Shown: positions 45,456-55,321, numbered from the stretch's first letter. The stretch: DNA of 64,000 nt from Kineosporia mesophila (GCF_021129235.1 NZ_JAJOMA010000005.1:295695-359694), one strand, 5' to 3'. Translations and numbers: made by a program. Notes: a model not told the origin generated them from the sequence alone.

Positions 45456-45709
45456 TCCGGGTCTGAGGCCGCGCGGACCGCGACGACGTCTTCGATGACG
45501 GGGTTCGAGAGCAGCGTCTGCGCCGCCTCGCGAGCACGGTCCAGAACGGCCTGGTCGACCTCGCCCTCGAACTCGAGCTCGAACCGCTTGCCCTGCCGGG
45601 CGCCGGCGAACTCGGCGAAACCGAGCCGGGCGAGGGCCCCGACGACCGCCTTGCCCTGCGGATCGAGGATCTCAGGCTTCGGCATGACGTCGATCACGAC
45701 GCGACCCAT
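45452..45709 (-). CDS. purS: Phosphoribosylformylglycinamidine synthase, subunit PurS
   Basis: An 85-residue PurS, the small dimeric subunit bridging PurL and PurQ. It shows the conserved [19 protein letters not shown] and LARLGFAEF segments. It is first of the coupled purS-purQ-purL genes, and their promoter should lie just upstream between 45710 and 45792. ATG 45709 is the family start. Confidence 0.93.
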   Translation of the reverse strand: MGRVVIDVMPKPEILDPQGKAVVGALARLGFAEFAGARQGKRFELEFEGEVDQAVLDRAREAAQTLLSNPVIEDVVAVRAASDPE

Positions 45710-45792
45710 GACGTGTGCTCCCTAGGTGGAGAGGTGGCTCAATGCACGTCAGACGCTACCCGACCTCACCGACAGAGCCGCATCGCGCCTGG

Positions 45793-46263
45793 TCAGTACT
45801 CCGTTCGGTCCGCTTTGCCCTCCCAGCGGTCGAACGGGAGCGTCGCTCCCGGCAACGACACCTGCGCCAGCGTCAGGGGCCAGCTCGACGGCTCGTTCTC
45901 GAACACCTCGTAGAACACCCGGTCGTCGAAGCCCGCCTTGGCGGCGTCGTGGCGGTCGGCGGCGTAGATGATGCGGTCCACCCGCGCCCACAGCGACGAG
46001 GAGAAGCACATCGGGCACGGCTCGCACGACGCCACCAACAGGCAACCGTCGAGCTTGAAGGTGCCCAGCGCCCGGCAGGCGGCCCGGATCGCGATCACCT
46101 CGGCGTGCGCCGTCGGGTCGAGCGTCGGGGTCACCTGGTTCGTGCCGGTCGCGATCAGTTCGTCCTTGAGGACGACGAGGGCACCGAAGGGGCCCCCTCC
46201 GTTTGCGACGTTCTCGGCGGCCAGGGCCACTGCCTGGTTCAGCCACGTGGTCTCGTCGGCCAT
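45793..46263 (-). CDS. Nucleoside/nucleobase deaminase (guanine deaminase-like)
   Basis: A 156-residue zinc-dependent deaminase of the CDA fold. The zinc motif is HAEVIAIRAA with Glu as proton shuttle, and CEPCPMC supplies the two zinc cysteines. Length and the FGALVVLKDELIATGTN segment suggest a guanine or related base deaminase rather than the tRNA adenosine enzyme. ATG 46263 is used; ATG 46287 is an alternative. It lies between purS and an 8-oxoguanine-deaminase-type gene, all on one strand, so purine salvage or catabolism is the likely theme. Confidence 0.85.
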   Translation of the reverse strand: MADETTWLNQAVALAAENVANGGGPFGALVVLKDELIATGTNQVTPTLDPTAHAEVIAIRAACRALGTFKLDGCLLVASCEPCPMCFSSSLWARVDRIIYAADRHDAAKAGFDDRVFYEVFENEPSSWPLTLAQVSLPGATLPFDRWEGKADRTEY

Positions 46264-46310
46264 GTTCCACCTGTTCCTGTTCGTCATGTTTCATCGTCAG
46301 GCCCGCCCGA

Positions 46311-47612
46311 TCAGGACAACCGCTCCGACACCCGCGCGAGTTCCTTTCTCGCCCGGGGCAGGTCGACGCCGACCGGGATCCCGTCCCGGACCACCGGCTC
46401 GCCGCCGACCAGCAGGTGCCGCACGGGGCGGCGGGGTCCCAGCACCAGCGCGGCGACCGGATCGGCGATGTCCTGCACATCATCTCCCGGCCAAACCGCG
46501 ATGTCCGCGCGCCTTCCCGGTTCCAGGACACCGATGTCGTCCCGCCCCAGGCAGGCGGCACCCCCCACCGTGGCCAGATCGAGCGCCTGGCGCACGGTCA
46601 GATTCCCCGGGTCACCGGCGCGCAGCCGACCGGTGAACAGAGCCTGCCGCATCTCGGTGGCCAGACCACCGTCCTCGTTGCTCGCCACGCCGTCCACCCC
46701 GAGACCGACCGGGGCCCCGGCACGCAGCAGGTCACTCACCCGGCACATCCCGGCCGCCAGCCGGGCATTGCTCGACGGGCAGTGCGCCACACCGGTTCCC
46801 GTCGCTCCCAGCCGGGCGATCTCGGCGTCGTCGAAGTGGATGCCGTGCGCGAACCAGACGTCGTCGCCCAGCCAGCCCCACTCGTCCATCAATTCCAGGG
46901 GACGCAGGCCGAACCTCTGCACGACGGCTTGCTCCTCGTCCAGGGTCTCGGCCAGATGGGTGTGCCGACGCAGGCCCAGACGCCTTGCCAGCAAGGCTGA
47001 TTCGGTCATCAGACGGGGTGTCACCGAGAACGGTGAACAGGGTGCGACGGTCACGATGACCCGGTCGCCGTCGTGCAGGCGCGCGTGAACGGCCTCGGTG
47101 CTGGCCAGGATCGCCTCGGTGTCCTCGACCACGTCGTCGGGCGGCAGGCCACCGGCGGCCTCGCCGAGATCCATCGACCCGCGGGCCAGGTGCAGCCGGA
47201 TGCCGACCTGCCCGGCGGCCTCGGCGATCCGGTCGAACACCCGGTCGTCGCCCCGCGGCACCAGGTAGTGGTGGTCGGCGGCGGTCGTGCAGCCCGACAG
47301 CGCCAGTTCGGTCAGGCCGACCAGGGCCGCGGCGTACACGTCGTCCGGATCGAGCTTCGCCCAGACCGGGTACAGCTCGGTCAGCCAGCCGAAGAGGGTC
47401 GAGTCGACGGCCCGGCCCCGGGTGGCCCACTGGTAGAGGTGGTGGTGGGTGTTGACCAGACCCGCGGTGAGGATGTCGCCGTCCACCCGCAGCACCTGTT
47501 CACCGGGCCCGGGCGGCACGACACCGACCGCCACGATCAGGCCGTTCTCGATCGCGACGTCACCCGGCCACCGGGCGCCCCGGATCACCAGCCGTCCACC
47601 TGACTCCACCAT
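46311..47612 (-). CDS. 8-oxoguanine deaminase-like amidohydrolase
   Basis: A 433-residue metal-dependent hydrolase of the amidohydrolase superfamily. The metal-binding residues appear as LVNTHHHLYQ, HTHLAETLDEEQ, HGIHFDDAEI and the Asp of LGVDGVASNE. The HHH start and the AHCPSSNARLAAG segment match 8-oxoguanine deaminases, which convert 8-oxoguanine to urate; other amino-purine deaminases are close. The ATG at 47612 is preceded by a weak site, and a GTG a few codons upstream is possible. It is adjacent to the small deaminase at 45793, supporting a purine role. Confidence 0.82.
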   Translation of the reverse strand: MVESGGRLVIRGARWPGDVAIENGLIVAVGVVPPGPGEQVLRVDGDILTAGLVNTHHHLYQWATRGRAVDSTLFGWLTELYPVWAKLDPDDVYAAALVGLTELALSGCTTAADHHYLVPRGDDRVFDRIAEAAGQVGIRLHLARGSMDLGEAAGGLPPDDVVEDTEAILASTEAVHARLHDGDRVIVTVAPCSPFSVTPRLMTESALLARRLGLRRHTHLAETLDEEQAVVQRFGLRPLELMDEWGWLGDDVWFAHGIHFDDAEIARLGATGTGVAHCPSSNARLAAGMCRVSDLLRAGAPVGLGVDGVASNEDGGLATEMRQALFTGRLRAGDPGNLTVRQALDLATVGGAACLGRDDIGVLEPGRRADIAVWPGDDVQDIADPVAALVLGPRRPVRHLLVGGEPVVRDGIPVGVDLPRARKELARVSERLS

Positions 47613-47745
47613 GCCGCCGACGCTACCCACCACGTGTTGCGGAAACGTGTACGACCAGCGCGGCCGGGGCCTTCGGGCCAGACGTACGCCGGGGTACGGC
47701 CTGTCCCCAGTGCATCACCGGCCCCCGCGTGCCAGTCTGGACGAT

Positions 47746-48396
47746 GTGCAGATCACTCATATCGGACACTCATGCCTGCTGGTCGAGACCGGGGGCGCCC
47801 GCATCCTGACCGACCCGGGCGCGTTCGCCGAGGGTTTCGAGGACCTGACCGGGCTGGACGCGATCGCCGTGACGCACCAGCACATGGATCACCTCGACAC
47901 CGAGCGCCTGCCCGCCCTGCTGGCCGGGAACCCGCAGGCCGTGGTGCTGGCCGAGCCGGAGACCGCGGCGCTGCTGGAGAAGGCCGGGGTGGCCGTGAAA
48001 CCGCTGGCGCTCGACGAGCCGGTCCCGATCGCCGGGGCGACGCTGACCGCGGTGGGCGGTACGCACGCCGAGATCCACGCCGACATCCCGCTGATCGGCA
48101 ACCTGGGCCTGACCATCAGCTCACCGGGCGACCTGAACCTGTTCCACCCCGGCGACTCCTACGGGGCCCAGCCGGACGGCGTCGACCTGCTGGCCGTGCC
48201 GCTGAACGCGCCCTGGGCCAAGTTCAGCGAGACCGCCAACTTCGTGCGGGCCATCGGGCCGGGCCGGCTGTTCCCGATCCACGACGGGCTGCTGCAGCCC
48301 GCCGGGCGCGCGGTGTACCTGCGCAACCTGGCCGGACTACTGCCCGAGGGTGCGCAGATCGTCGACCTGGCCGGTCAGGGACCTACCGAACTCTGA
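47746..48396 (+). CDS. Metallo-beta-lactamase-fold hydrolase (UlaG-like)
   Basis: A 216-residue protein with the MBL metal motif THQHMDH and the N-terminal strand MQITHIGHSCLLVETGGARILTD typical of UlaG/YtnP-like hydrolases. Further metal ligands are expected at the His of GGTHAEIH and the Asp/His of FHPGDSYG. The substrate is unknown. GTG 47746 lies in a TTG/GTG-rich context, and a long upstream extension of the frame lacks the fold. Its last 14 bases overlap the convergent GDSL gene. Confidence 0.82.
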   Translation: MQITHIGHSCLLVETGGARILTDPGAFAEGFEDLTGLDAIAVTHQHMDHLDTERLPALLAGNPQAVVLAEPETAALLEKAGVAVKPLALDEPVPIAGATLTAVGGTHAEIHADIPLIGNLGLTISSPGDLNLFHPGDSYGAQPDGVDLLAVPLNAPWAKFSETANFVRAIGPGRLFPIHDGLLQPAGRAVYLRNLAGLLPEGAQIVDLAGQGPTEL

Positions 48397-49546
48397 GCCC
48401 CCGCAGGCCCCGGCCCGGGGTGCCCGAGCAGGCCGAGTCGCCCGTGATCCGGGCGGCTCCGGCCAGGCAGATACCGATCGCCTGCTGCCCGTAGAAGTTC
48501 GGGTGCAGGGACTCGGCGTAGTCGCCCTGCCCGGTGTAGTCGACGAACCGCACCCACTCCACGGCGGCCGAGACCGGGTCGCCCTTGGGGTGCCGGGTGC
48601 CCTCGGCGCACAGCTCGTGCCCGTCGAAGGCGTTGCTGAGATCGAGGAACGTGGCACCGTGCCGGTGCGCCGTGCGCTTCAGCGTGGCGGCGATCGACGG
48701 GGTGACCTGACGGGCGGTCCAGGTCATGTCCGGGTCGGTGAACGGGCAGCGGCCCCCGGTCCACTTGAACGCCCGCTGGTAGCCCTCGTACTTGTCTTCC
48801 GAGGCGCTGGGCAGGGGGTTCGGGTACGACTGGAGGATCAGCCGGTAGTCGCCGTCGCGGTATCCGGCCCCGGCGAGCGTGGCCCGGATGTCGTCGAGCA
48901 CCTCGCCGACCGCCGCGCCCATCGCGGGCCGCTCGACGTCGAGACGCGGCTGCTGCTTGGTCTTGCACGGGTCGTTGCGCAGCGCGTAGGCGGTGATGCA
49001 GCGGAAGACCAGGTCGGGGAAGCTCAGGTCGTTGCCCCCGATCGAGAGCACGACGAGCTTCACCCGGCTGGTGCGGGCCAGGGCGGCGAGCTGGTCGTTC
49101 TGCGGCTGCTCGCCGCGCATACCGACCCCACCCTCGCTCGCCCGCAGCACATTGGCCGCACGCGCCCCGGAGCAGGCCAGGTTCACCGGCCGGCCGAGGC
49201 TCAGCCCCTTCGCCACGGCGCTGTTGATCGGCGCCGAGTCGGATCGGTAGCAGCCGGTTTTCGCCGTCGCGCCGTAGATCTTGGCGGGGTCGGAACTGCC
49301 GAACAGCTTGCCCTTCGGGCGCGACCAGGCCCGGTCGGTGCCGCCCCGGTCGAAGAGGAAGTCGTCGGAGTTACCGGCCCACCGCGCGCCGGTGCCGGAG
49401 ATGTAGCTGTCGCCCAGGCTAACCACGACCGGGTCTCCCGCCGGAAGTCTCGGCTGCGCCCGGGCCGCGGTCGGGATGCCGAACAGCACCGCCGTGATCA
49501 CGGTCAGGACGACCAGGGCCTTGCCGTGCACTGCGCTCCGGGCCAT
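48383..49546 (-). CDS. Exported SGNH/GDSL-family hydrolase
   Basis: A 387-residue protein. A signal peptide spans about residues 1-30 (VLTVITAVLFGIPTAARAQP). The catalytic blocks are SLGDSYISGTG (block I Ser), the Gly of block II in NLACSGARAANV, IGGNDLSFPDLVFRC (block III Asn) and SLHPNFYGQQAI (block V Asp-His equivalent region). Extracellular lipase/esterase or acylhydrolase activity is likely. ATG 49546 follows GGGGGAGG with ideal spacing. It is convergent with the MBL-fold gene, overlapping it by 14 bases at the stop codons. Confidence 0.9.
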   Translation of the reverse strand: MARSAVHGKALVVLTVITAVLFGIPTAARAQPRLPAGDPVVVSLGDSYISGTGARWAGNSDDFLFDRGGTDRAWSRPKGKLFGSSDPAKIYGATAKTGCYRSDSAPINSAVAKGLSLGRPVNLACSGARAANVLRASEGGVGMRGEQPQNDQLAALARTSRVKLVVLSIGGNDLSFPDLVFRCITAYALRNDPCKTKQQPRLDVERPAMGAAVGEVLDDIRATLAGAGYRDGDYRLILQSYPNPLPSASEDKYEGYQRAFKWTGGRCPFTDPDMTWTARQVTPSIAATLKRTAHRHGATFLDLSNAFDGHELCAEGTRHPKGDPVSAAVEWVRFVDYTGQGDYAESLHPNFYGQQAIGICLAGAARITGDSACSGTPGRGLRGLRVR

Positions 49547-49639
49547 GCGTACCTCCCCCGAGGATGCCTGCCCCGAGAGTCGCACCATGTTCGCTCCGTC
49601 CGCAATAGCTCACGGACGGTAGTGCAGTGCCCGGCCGCC

Positions 49640-50884
49640 TCAGAACCAGGTGTGCCCCACCATCGCGGTCGGCGTCCAGGCGAGCATCGCGTCCAGCCGC
49701 CGCACCGCACCAGCCCGGTGCTCATCGGCCAGACCCGCCGAATACAGCCTGGTGAGCGGGTTCTGGCCCAGGTAGACCGAGCCCAGCGTCGCCGCGGGCA
49801 GAGTCACATCGGCAGTGCGGGTGGACGCGGTCACCCCCACCTCCCCGTTCTCGTCGGCATCGACCTCCCAGCGCCCGGCGGAATACCCGGCCGGGTCGGT
49901 CACCTCGACGACGACCCGCCCGGGGGCCTGGGCGCGGCGGGCCGTGAGGGCGGCCGGCACGTCGACGACGCGAACCCACTGGAAGTCGGTGCGATTCGTC
50001 TCGGAGACGGCCCGGCGGTCGGTCGCCATCCAGGTCAGGGGCTCGTGAACCGGCCGGTCGGCCGCCACGATCCGGTCGGTGAGGTCGAGGTCGGCCAGGT
50101 ACTGCCAGAGAGCCCGGTAGGCGGCGGGCGTGGCGGCGGTGAGGTCGAGCAGGTCGATGCCGGCCTGCGTGCAGAGAGTCCAGTCGCCCTTGATCCGGTA
50201 GCTGGCGGTACCGACGACTGCGCCCTGCGCGTCCCGGGCGATCACGGCGGGCCGGTCCAGGCTTTCCTCACCGGCCTCGGGGAGCACGCCGCAGGACATG
50301 TCCCACCACAGGCCGGAGCGGGGTAGCGCGCCGGGCAGACCCGCGGCGACCTGGCGGTACAGCTCCGGGGCCACCAGCCGCACCGCGAGGTCGTCCGTCG
50401 CCTCCAGCTCGATGCCCTCGGTGAGCCCGGCGCCGAACCGCAGGCGCGGGCTGCTCACGGTGAGGTGCACGGTCTCGCTGGCCGGCCCGAACCCGAACCG
50501 GCCGTAGATCCCGCCCTCGCTGGCGATCAGGTACCCCAGCGCCGCGCCCTGCTCGCGGGCCTCGGCCAGGGACGACACCATCAGCGCGGTGGCCACCCCA
50601 CGGCGGCGGTGGCTCGCCAGCACCGACACCGAGGTGATTGCCAGGGTCTTCGCCGTGCCGCCCCCGGGCACCGGCAGGTCCGCGTCCCAGGTGCGGTAGG
50701 TGCCACAGGCCACGTCGCCGATGCGGGCCACCCGGAACCGCTGGTCGGCCGACGCCTTGCGCAGCAGGTCGAGCCGGGCCGCGGTCGGCCGGTGGGGGAC
50801 CAGGAAGGCCCGGTGCGCCAGCGCCGCCCACGCCTGCAGTTCGTCGGTGCCGACCGGGCCGATGTCGATCACGGGAGTTGCCAC
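49640..50884 (-). CDS. Eis-like GNAT N-acetyltransferase
   Basis: A 414-residue protein resembling Eis: an N-terminal GNAT fold with the acetyl-CoA loop VSVLASHRRRGVATALM, a second GNAT-like region, and a C-terminal sterol-carrier-type domain ending in F. Eis family enzymes acetylate amines of antibiotics such as aminoglycosides or host peptides; whether this one does is not readable. GTG 50884 is used. It stands alone between a GDSL hydrolase and the MT0933-type gene. Confidence 0.87.
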   Translation of the reverse strand: MATPVIDIGPVGTDELQAWAALAHRAFLVPHRPTAARLDLLRKASADQRFRVARIGDVACGTYRTWDADLPVPGGGTAKTLAITSVSVLASHRRRGVATALMVSSLAEAREQGAALGYLIASEGGIYGRFGFGPASETVHLTVSSPRLRFGAGLTEGIELEATDDLAVRLVAPELYRQVAAGLPGALPRSGLWWDMSCGVLPEAGEESLDRPAVIARDAQGAVVGTASYRIKGDWTLCTQAGIDLLDLTAATPAAYRALWQYLADLDLTDRIVAADRPVHEPLTWMATDRRAVSETNRTDFQWVRVVDVPAALTARRAQAPGRVVVEVTDPAGYSAGRWEVDADENGEVGVTASTRTADVTLPAATLGSVYLGQNPLTRLYSAGLADEHRAGAVRRLDAMLAWTPTAMVGHTWF

Positions 50885-51030
50885 AACGGGACGCTAACGG
50901 GCAGCCGAGGAGGCCCGCATGTGCTTTTTGACCCGAGGGGCATGGTCAACTCGCGGACCCGGCCGGTCCGGGCTGAACTGGGCCCACGGAATCGCTGCTG
51001 TACCACCATGATCCATGGGAGGAGTTCGAC

Positions 51031-51219
51031 ATGGGTGCGTTCGACGACATCAAGAACAAGGGCCAGGACTACGCCCAGGACCACCCGGAGCAGGTCGAGA
51101 AGGTCAGCGACCAGGCCATCGAAAAGGGCGGCGACCAGGCCGACAAGGCCACCGGGGACAAGTACGGGAAGCAGGTCGACTCCGCCCAGAAGAAGGCGGA
51201 CGGCTCGATCGGCGAGTAA
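51031..51219 (+). CDS. MT0933-like antitoxin family small protein
   Basis: A 62-residue highly charged protein (MGAFDDIKNKGQDYAQDH..) rich in Lys, Asp and Gln. The pattern of repeated DQADKATGDKYGKQ turns fits the MT0933-type/CsbD-like small proteins that are widespread in actinomycetes. They are annotated as antitoxins, but a toxin partner is not seen here. ATG 51031 has a strong GGGAGGAG site. It converges with purD. Confidence 0.8.
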   Translation: MGAFDDIKNKGQDYAQDHPEQVEKVSDQAIEKGGDQADKATGDKYGKQVDSAQKKADGSIGE

Positions 51220-51263
51220 GACCCCGGGTGTGCGGCGGGTTCACCCCGCCGCACACCCGTCCG

Positions 51264-52571
51264 TCAGTTCGGGGCGACCGGGTGACCCAGCCGGCCGGTG
51301 AGTTCGGCGGCGGCCGCCGACTCGGCGATGTCGGTACGGAACTGCCCACCGCGCAGGCCGATGCGGTCCAGCGCGGCGTAAACGGTGGTGCGGGCCGCCT
51401 CCAGATCGGCGCCCGTTGCCACCACGGAGAGCACCCGGCCCCCGGCGGCGACCAGGTCGCCGTCCTCCAGTGCCGTGCCGGCGTGCAGAACCCAGGCGTC
51501 GGGCCAGCCGTTGGCGTCGTCCACACCGGTGATGACGTCACCCCGCACCGGCGTGTCGGGGTAGTTCTCGGCGGCCAGTACCACGGTGACAGCGGCCTTC
51601 TCGCGCCACTCCAGAGCCGGCACGTGCTCCAGGTGCTGCACCGCGGCGGCACGCAGCAGCATCCCCAGAGGCGTGGCCAGCCGGGCCAGCACGACCTGGG
51701 TCTCGGGGTCACCGAAGCGGGCGTTGAACTCGATCACCTTCACCCCACGGCTGGTCAGGGCCAGGCCGCAGTACAGCACACCGACGAAAGGCGCTCCCCG
51801 GTTCGCCATCTCGGCGATCGTCGGGCGGGCGACCTGCTCCAGCACCTCGTCGACCAGGTCGTCCGGGGCCCAGGGCAGCGGCGAGTACGCCCCCATGCCG
51901 CCGGTGTTCGGACCCAGATCGCCGTCGAGCGCCCGCTTGAAGTCCTGCGCGGGGGCCAGCGGCAGCACGGTCACACCGTCGGTGATGCAGAACAGCGAGA
52001 CCTCGGGACCGTCGAGGTACTCCTCGATCACCACCCGGCCGCCCTCCCGCTCGAGGCAGGAGGCGGCGTGGGCCAGGGCGGTGTCCAGGTCCTCGGTGAC
52101 GACCACGCCCTTGCCCGCGGCCAGGCCGTCGTCCTTCACCACGTAGGGGGCGCCGAACCCGGTCAGGGCAACGCTCGCCTCCGCGACCGTGGAGCAGGCG
52201 AACGAGGCCCCGGTGGGCACCCCGGCCGCGGACATCACGTCTTTGGCGAAGGCCTTGCTGCCCTCGAGCTGCGCGGCGGCGGCCGAGGGACCGAAGCACG
52301 GGATCCCGGCGGCCCGCACGGCGTCGGAAACGCCCGCGACCAGCGGCGCCTCCGGCCCGACCACGACCAGGTCGGCCGCCAGGTCACCGGCCAGATCGGC
52401 CACCGCCTGCGGATCCAGGGCGTCGACGGCGAAGCAGTTGCGCTCACCGATCAGGCCGGCGATACCCGGGTTGCCGGGGGCCGCGTAGAGCCCCGTCACC
52501 CCCGGGTCGGTGGCGAGAGAACGGACCAGCGCGTGCTCACGGGCGCCTGGCCCGACCACAAGAACCTTCAC
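51264..52571 (-). CDS. purD: Phosphoribosylamine-glycine ligase
   Basis: A 435-residue GAR synthetase of the ATP-grasp fold: [16 protein letters not shown] at the start, [39 protein letters not shown] and [14 protein letters not shown]. It joins glycine to phosphoribosylamine from PurF. GTG 52571 is inferred, since translation begins at the first dinucleotide-fold residue in other PurD proteins. It lies alone and away from purF/M and purS/Q/L but within 24 kb of both. Confidence 0.96.
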   Translation of the reverse strand: MKVLVVGPGAREHALVRSLATDPGVTGLYAAPGNPGIAGLIGERNCFAVDALDPQAVADLAGDLAADLVVVGPEAPLVAGVSDAVRAAGIPCFGPSAAAAQLEGSKAFAKDVMSAAGVPTGASFACSTVAEASVALTGFGAPYVVKDDGLAAGKGVVVTEDLDTALAHAASCLEREGGRVVIEEYLDGPEVSLFCITDGVTVLPLAPAQDFKRALDGDLGPNTGGMGAYSPLPWAPDDLVDEVLEQVARPTIAEMANRGAPFVGVLYCGLALTSRGVKVIEFNARFGDPETQVVLARLATPLGMLLRAAAVQHLEHVPALEWREKAAVTVVLAAENYPDTPVRGDVITGVDDANGWPDAWVLHAGTALEDGDLVAAGGRVLSVVATGADLEAARTTVYAALDRIGLRGGQFRTDIAESAAAAELTGRLGHPVAPN

Positions 52572-52748
52572 GGGGGACGAGGGTAATCGGTCCGGGGGTG
52601 CGGGCGCTCCGCTCCGGCCCGGAGCAGGATTCACGCAATCGAGACCCGCGCCCATAATAAATCGGTACAGAACCGGACGGAGCGGAACTAGGCTGACTCA
52701 CCGCCCGGAACCACGGGGCGGCGCACACTTTCACCGAACGGATCCGCC

Positions 52749-53546
52749 ATGTCGTCGTCTGCTCTCCGCCGCCAGAGGTTTCTGGTCATCCTGCTGGCCA
52801 CCGTCCTGATCCTGGCCGCCCTCCTCTCCCTGACCTGGGTGAACGAGCGCATCGACCAGCCCGCCGATCCCGCCGTGGCCCTGGCCCAGCCCGTCACCTC
52901 GCTCTTCAGCACGCCCGTCCCCTCGGAACCGCCGAGCGATCACGACTACGCGGGCGAGCTCGCGCAGAGTGCGATGGAGGCCGCGTTCACCGCCACCTCC
53001 GTGCACATCGAGGCCGATACCGTGTACTACGGCGACCACATCCGGTACGACATCAGCATCGACCGGAACGGCCAGGCCCTGGGCCGAATCGTGAACGCCG
53101 AGGGCGAGACCCGGGTGATCATTCAGGGAGACACCGGGTACGTGCAGTTCGGCGAGCACCTGCCCCCGCAGGAACCGGGCACACCGGGTTGGCTGACCGG
53201 GCAGTGGATCTCGATCACCCGGAACGACCAGACGGAAGACATCTTCGCGGCCACTCAGATGCCCCTTCTGGTCGACGACGTGCTCGACCTGCCCGATTTC
53301 GACGCCCCGTGGAGAACGTACGAGCACAAGACCCTGGACGGGCTCCCGACTGTCGCCCTGGGTATGAAGGGCGGCGAGCGCCGCACCTACGTGCGCACGG
53401 ACGGCGCCCGCCAGGTGCTCCTGCACCGCGAGGAGGACTTCCGCGCGAGCTACTCCCTCTGGAACGACCCGCTGGTGCTCGAGGCCCCGCCGCACCCGAT
53501 CACCTGGGAAGAGTCCACGGGCCAGGCGCCGCCGCTCAGCGCCTGA
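52749..53546 (+). CDS. Exported LprG/LppX-like protein
   Basis: A 265-residue protein. A basic N-terminus and one hydrophobic span (MSSSALRRQRFLVILLATVLI) anchor or export it, with no lipobox Cys. The mature domain has a strand-rich pattern (TSVHIEADTVYYGDHIRYDISIDRNG, TRVIIQGDTGYVQFGEHL, RRTYVRTDGARQVLLHREED) resembling the LprG/LppX lipid-binding fold. This reading is only a resemblance, so I treat the function as unknown. ATG 52749 is used. The next stretch on the opposite strand is a degraded aminotransferase. Confidence 0.72.
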   Translation: MSSSALRRQRFLVILLATVLILAALLSLTWVNERIDQPADPAVALAQPVTSLFSTPVPSEPPSDHDYAGELAQSAMEAAFTATSVHIEADTVYYGDHIRYDISIDRNGQALGRIVNAEGETRVIIQGDTGYVQFGEHLPPQEPGTPGWLTGQWISITRNDQTEDIFAATQMPLLVDDVLDLPDFDAPWRTYEHKTLDGLPTVALGMKGGERRTYVRTDGARQVLLHREEDFRASYSLWNDPLVLEAPPHPITWEESTGQAPPLSA

Positions 53547-53559
53547 CCTCTACAGACCT

Positions 53560-54213
53560 CTACGGATTGGCCTCGACCTCGGCGAGAGCCTCGCCGAGCA
53601 GGGCCAGGCCGTACCGGGTCTCCTCGTCGGTGATGTTCAGGGCCAGAAGGCACCGGCCCCACGCACCTCACCCATGAAGGACGAGCTGGTCGCCCGGGCG
53701 GTGAGCTCGGGTCCGAACACCTCACGGCCCAGCCGGTCGGCGTTCTCGATCAGCGAGTCATCGCTCAGCACAACGATGTTCGCGGCGGCGGCGCAGGCGA
53801 ACGGTGACCGGAGCAGGAACCCCTCACCGGGGGCGCGCTCGACGATCAGGCGGGCCGCCTCGGAGCGGGCGTCGTTCGCGCGCTGCGGCGCGACGTTCGC
53901 GCGCTGCGGCGCGACGGTGGCGAGCCGGGCGGCCTGGTCGGCGATCGCCCGGACCCCGCGGGGCTCGGAGAAGCCGATGTTCGTGTGGACGAGCCGGCCG
54001 GAGAAAGTCGGGACAGGGCATGCCCGCGCCGTCCCACAGCCACGAGCCCTGGGCGCCGTCGGCGGTGAAGGGCCGGCGGCCGTCCTGCGCCGGCCAGGAG
54101 GGGAAGGCTTACTCGAGGTCGAGTTCCAGCGCCCGCTTTGTCCTTTCCTCCCGGTCCGGGTCGGTGGGCACCTTCGGTGCGGTGGACGGGAGCGGGGGAC
54201 GCGTGCTCGTCAT
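53560..54213 (-). pseudogene. Decayed class-III (pyridoxal-phosphate) aminotransferase
   Basis: The minus strand from ATG 54213 starts MTSTRPPLPSTAPKVPTDPD and hits TAA after 34 codons. Frameshifted pieces then follow: WPAQDGRRPFTADGAQGSWLW (normal family N-terminus), RLVHTNIGFSEPRGVRAIADQAARLATVAPQRAN, and a jump to ACAAAANIVVLSDDSLIENADRLGREVFGP with ALNITDEETRYGLALLGEAL at the end (stop 53562-53560). The region around the pyridoxal-phosphate lysine is absent, so there is an internal deletion plus frameshifts. A 21-base tandem duplication doubles VAPQRAN. The intact enzyme probably acted on an omega-amino acid; this relic cannot. Confidence 0.85.
53877..53918 (-). repeat. 21-base tandem duplication inside the pseudogene
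   Basis: The sequence GTTCGCGCGCTGCGGCGCGA (plus C) occurs twice back to back. In the surviving frame it duplicates seven residues of a segment that is single in aminotransferases. It is likely a mark of relaxed selection. Confidence 0.85.
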
Positions 54214-54253
54214 GGTGGCAGGGTAGGGGTTACTCCCCCAGGATTGGCGCGTG

Positions 54254-55321
54254 ATGACTACGTCGGGCACGGCCGTGCGGGACGGGGTTCTGAGGATCCG
54301 GACGAACTCGTTCGCAATCTTCCAGTGCGGGATCGCGGCCGCCCTGGCCTGGATCATCGCCGAGAATCTGCTGGGCCACCCGCGTCCGTTCTTCGCCCCG
54401 GTCGCCGCCGTGGTCTGTCTCGGCCTGTCGAACACGCAGCGCCTGCGCCGCATGGTCGAGCTGGCCCTGGGCGTGACGATCGGGGTGGGCATCGCCGAGT
54501 TGCTGGTCGCCCAGATCGGGAACGGCTGGTGGCAGATCACGCTGGTGGTGCTGATCTCGATGTCGATAGCCCAGTTGCTCGGGGGCGGTGCGCTGATGAC
54601 CACGCAGTCGGCGGTGCAGAGCATCTTTCTGGCCGCGTTGCCGCAGACCCCCGGCGGCGGGCTCTACCGGTGGGAGGACGCGCTGATCGGCGGTACCACC
54701 GCCCTGCTCATCGTCGCGTTCCTGCCGGCCGACCCGGGCCGGTTCGTGCGGAAAGAGGCGCAGGACCTGATCCGCGAGCTGGCGGCGATCTCGGCGGAGT
54801 CGGCGGCGGTGCTGCGCAGTGGTGATGCCGCCCAGGCGGACGCGGTGCTCGACCGGGCCCGCCGCACCCAGGACGACATCCAGTCCTGGACCGACGCCCT
54901 GCGCGGCGGCGAGGAGATCAGCCGGATCTCCCCGTTGCGCCGGCGGCACCAGCCCGAGCTGCTGCGGTACCGCCGCGGTCTGACCGGGCTGGACCGGGCG
55001 ACGCGCAACCTGCGCGTGGCGGTGCGCCGGATCGCCGCGGCCCTGGACACCGGCGCCGAGATGCCGATGGCCCTGGCCGACATCTTCGATCACCTGGCCG
55101 AGATCCTGCACCTGCTGGAGGGTGAGGTGGGCACGGCGCAGGAACGCCTGGTCTCCACCACCGCCCTGGCCGCCCTCGCCGCCCGCCTCGACCCCGGGCA
55201 GCTCGGCGCGCAGTCGCTGTCAGCCAACGTGGTGGTCGGGCAGATCCGGTCGGTGGTGGTGGACCTGCTGGGCGCCACCGGGATGGACGAGCATCAGGCC
55301 CGCACCCTGCTGCCCGGCTGA
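54254..55321 (+). CDS. FUSC-family membrane protein / aromatic-acid exporter-like
   Basis: A 355-residue protein. Six hydrophobic spans in the first half (AIFQCGIAAALAWIIAENLL, FFAPVAAVVCLGLS, MVELALGVTIGVGIAELLV, ITLVVLISMSIAQLL, LMTTQSAVQSIFLAAL, ALIGGTTALLIVAFL) are followed by a cytosolic alpha-helical domain of about 190 residues. This is half the length of E. coli AaeB, and it would pair into a dimer. It likely exports small aromatic or other organic anions. ATG 54254 or GTG 54251 is the start. Confidence 0.85.
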   Translation: MTTSGTAVRDGVLRIRTNSFAIFQCGIAAALAWIIAENLLGHPRPFFAPVAAVVCLGLSNTQRLRRMVELALGVTIGVGIAELLVAQIGNGWWQITLVVLISMSIAQLLGGGALMTTQSAVQSIFLAALPQTPGGGLYRWEDALIGGTTALLIVAFLPADPGRFVRKEAQDLIRELAAISAESAAVLRSGDAAQADAVLDRARRTQDDIQSWTDALRGGEEISRISPLRRRHQPELLRYRRGLTGLDRATRNLRVAVRRIAAALDTGAEMPMALADIFDHLAEILHLLEGEVGTAQERLVSTTALAALAARLDPGQLGAQSLSANVVVGQIRSVVVDLLGATGMDEHQARTLLPG

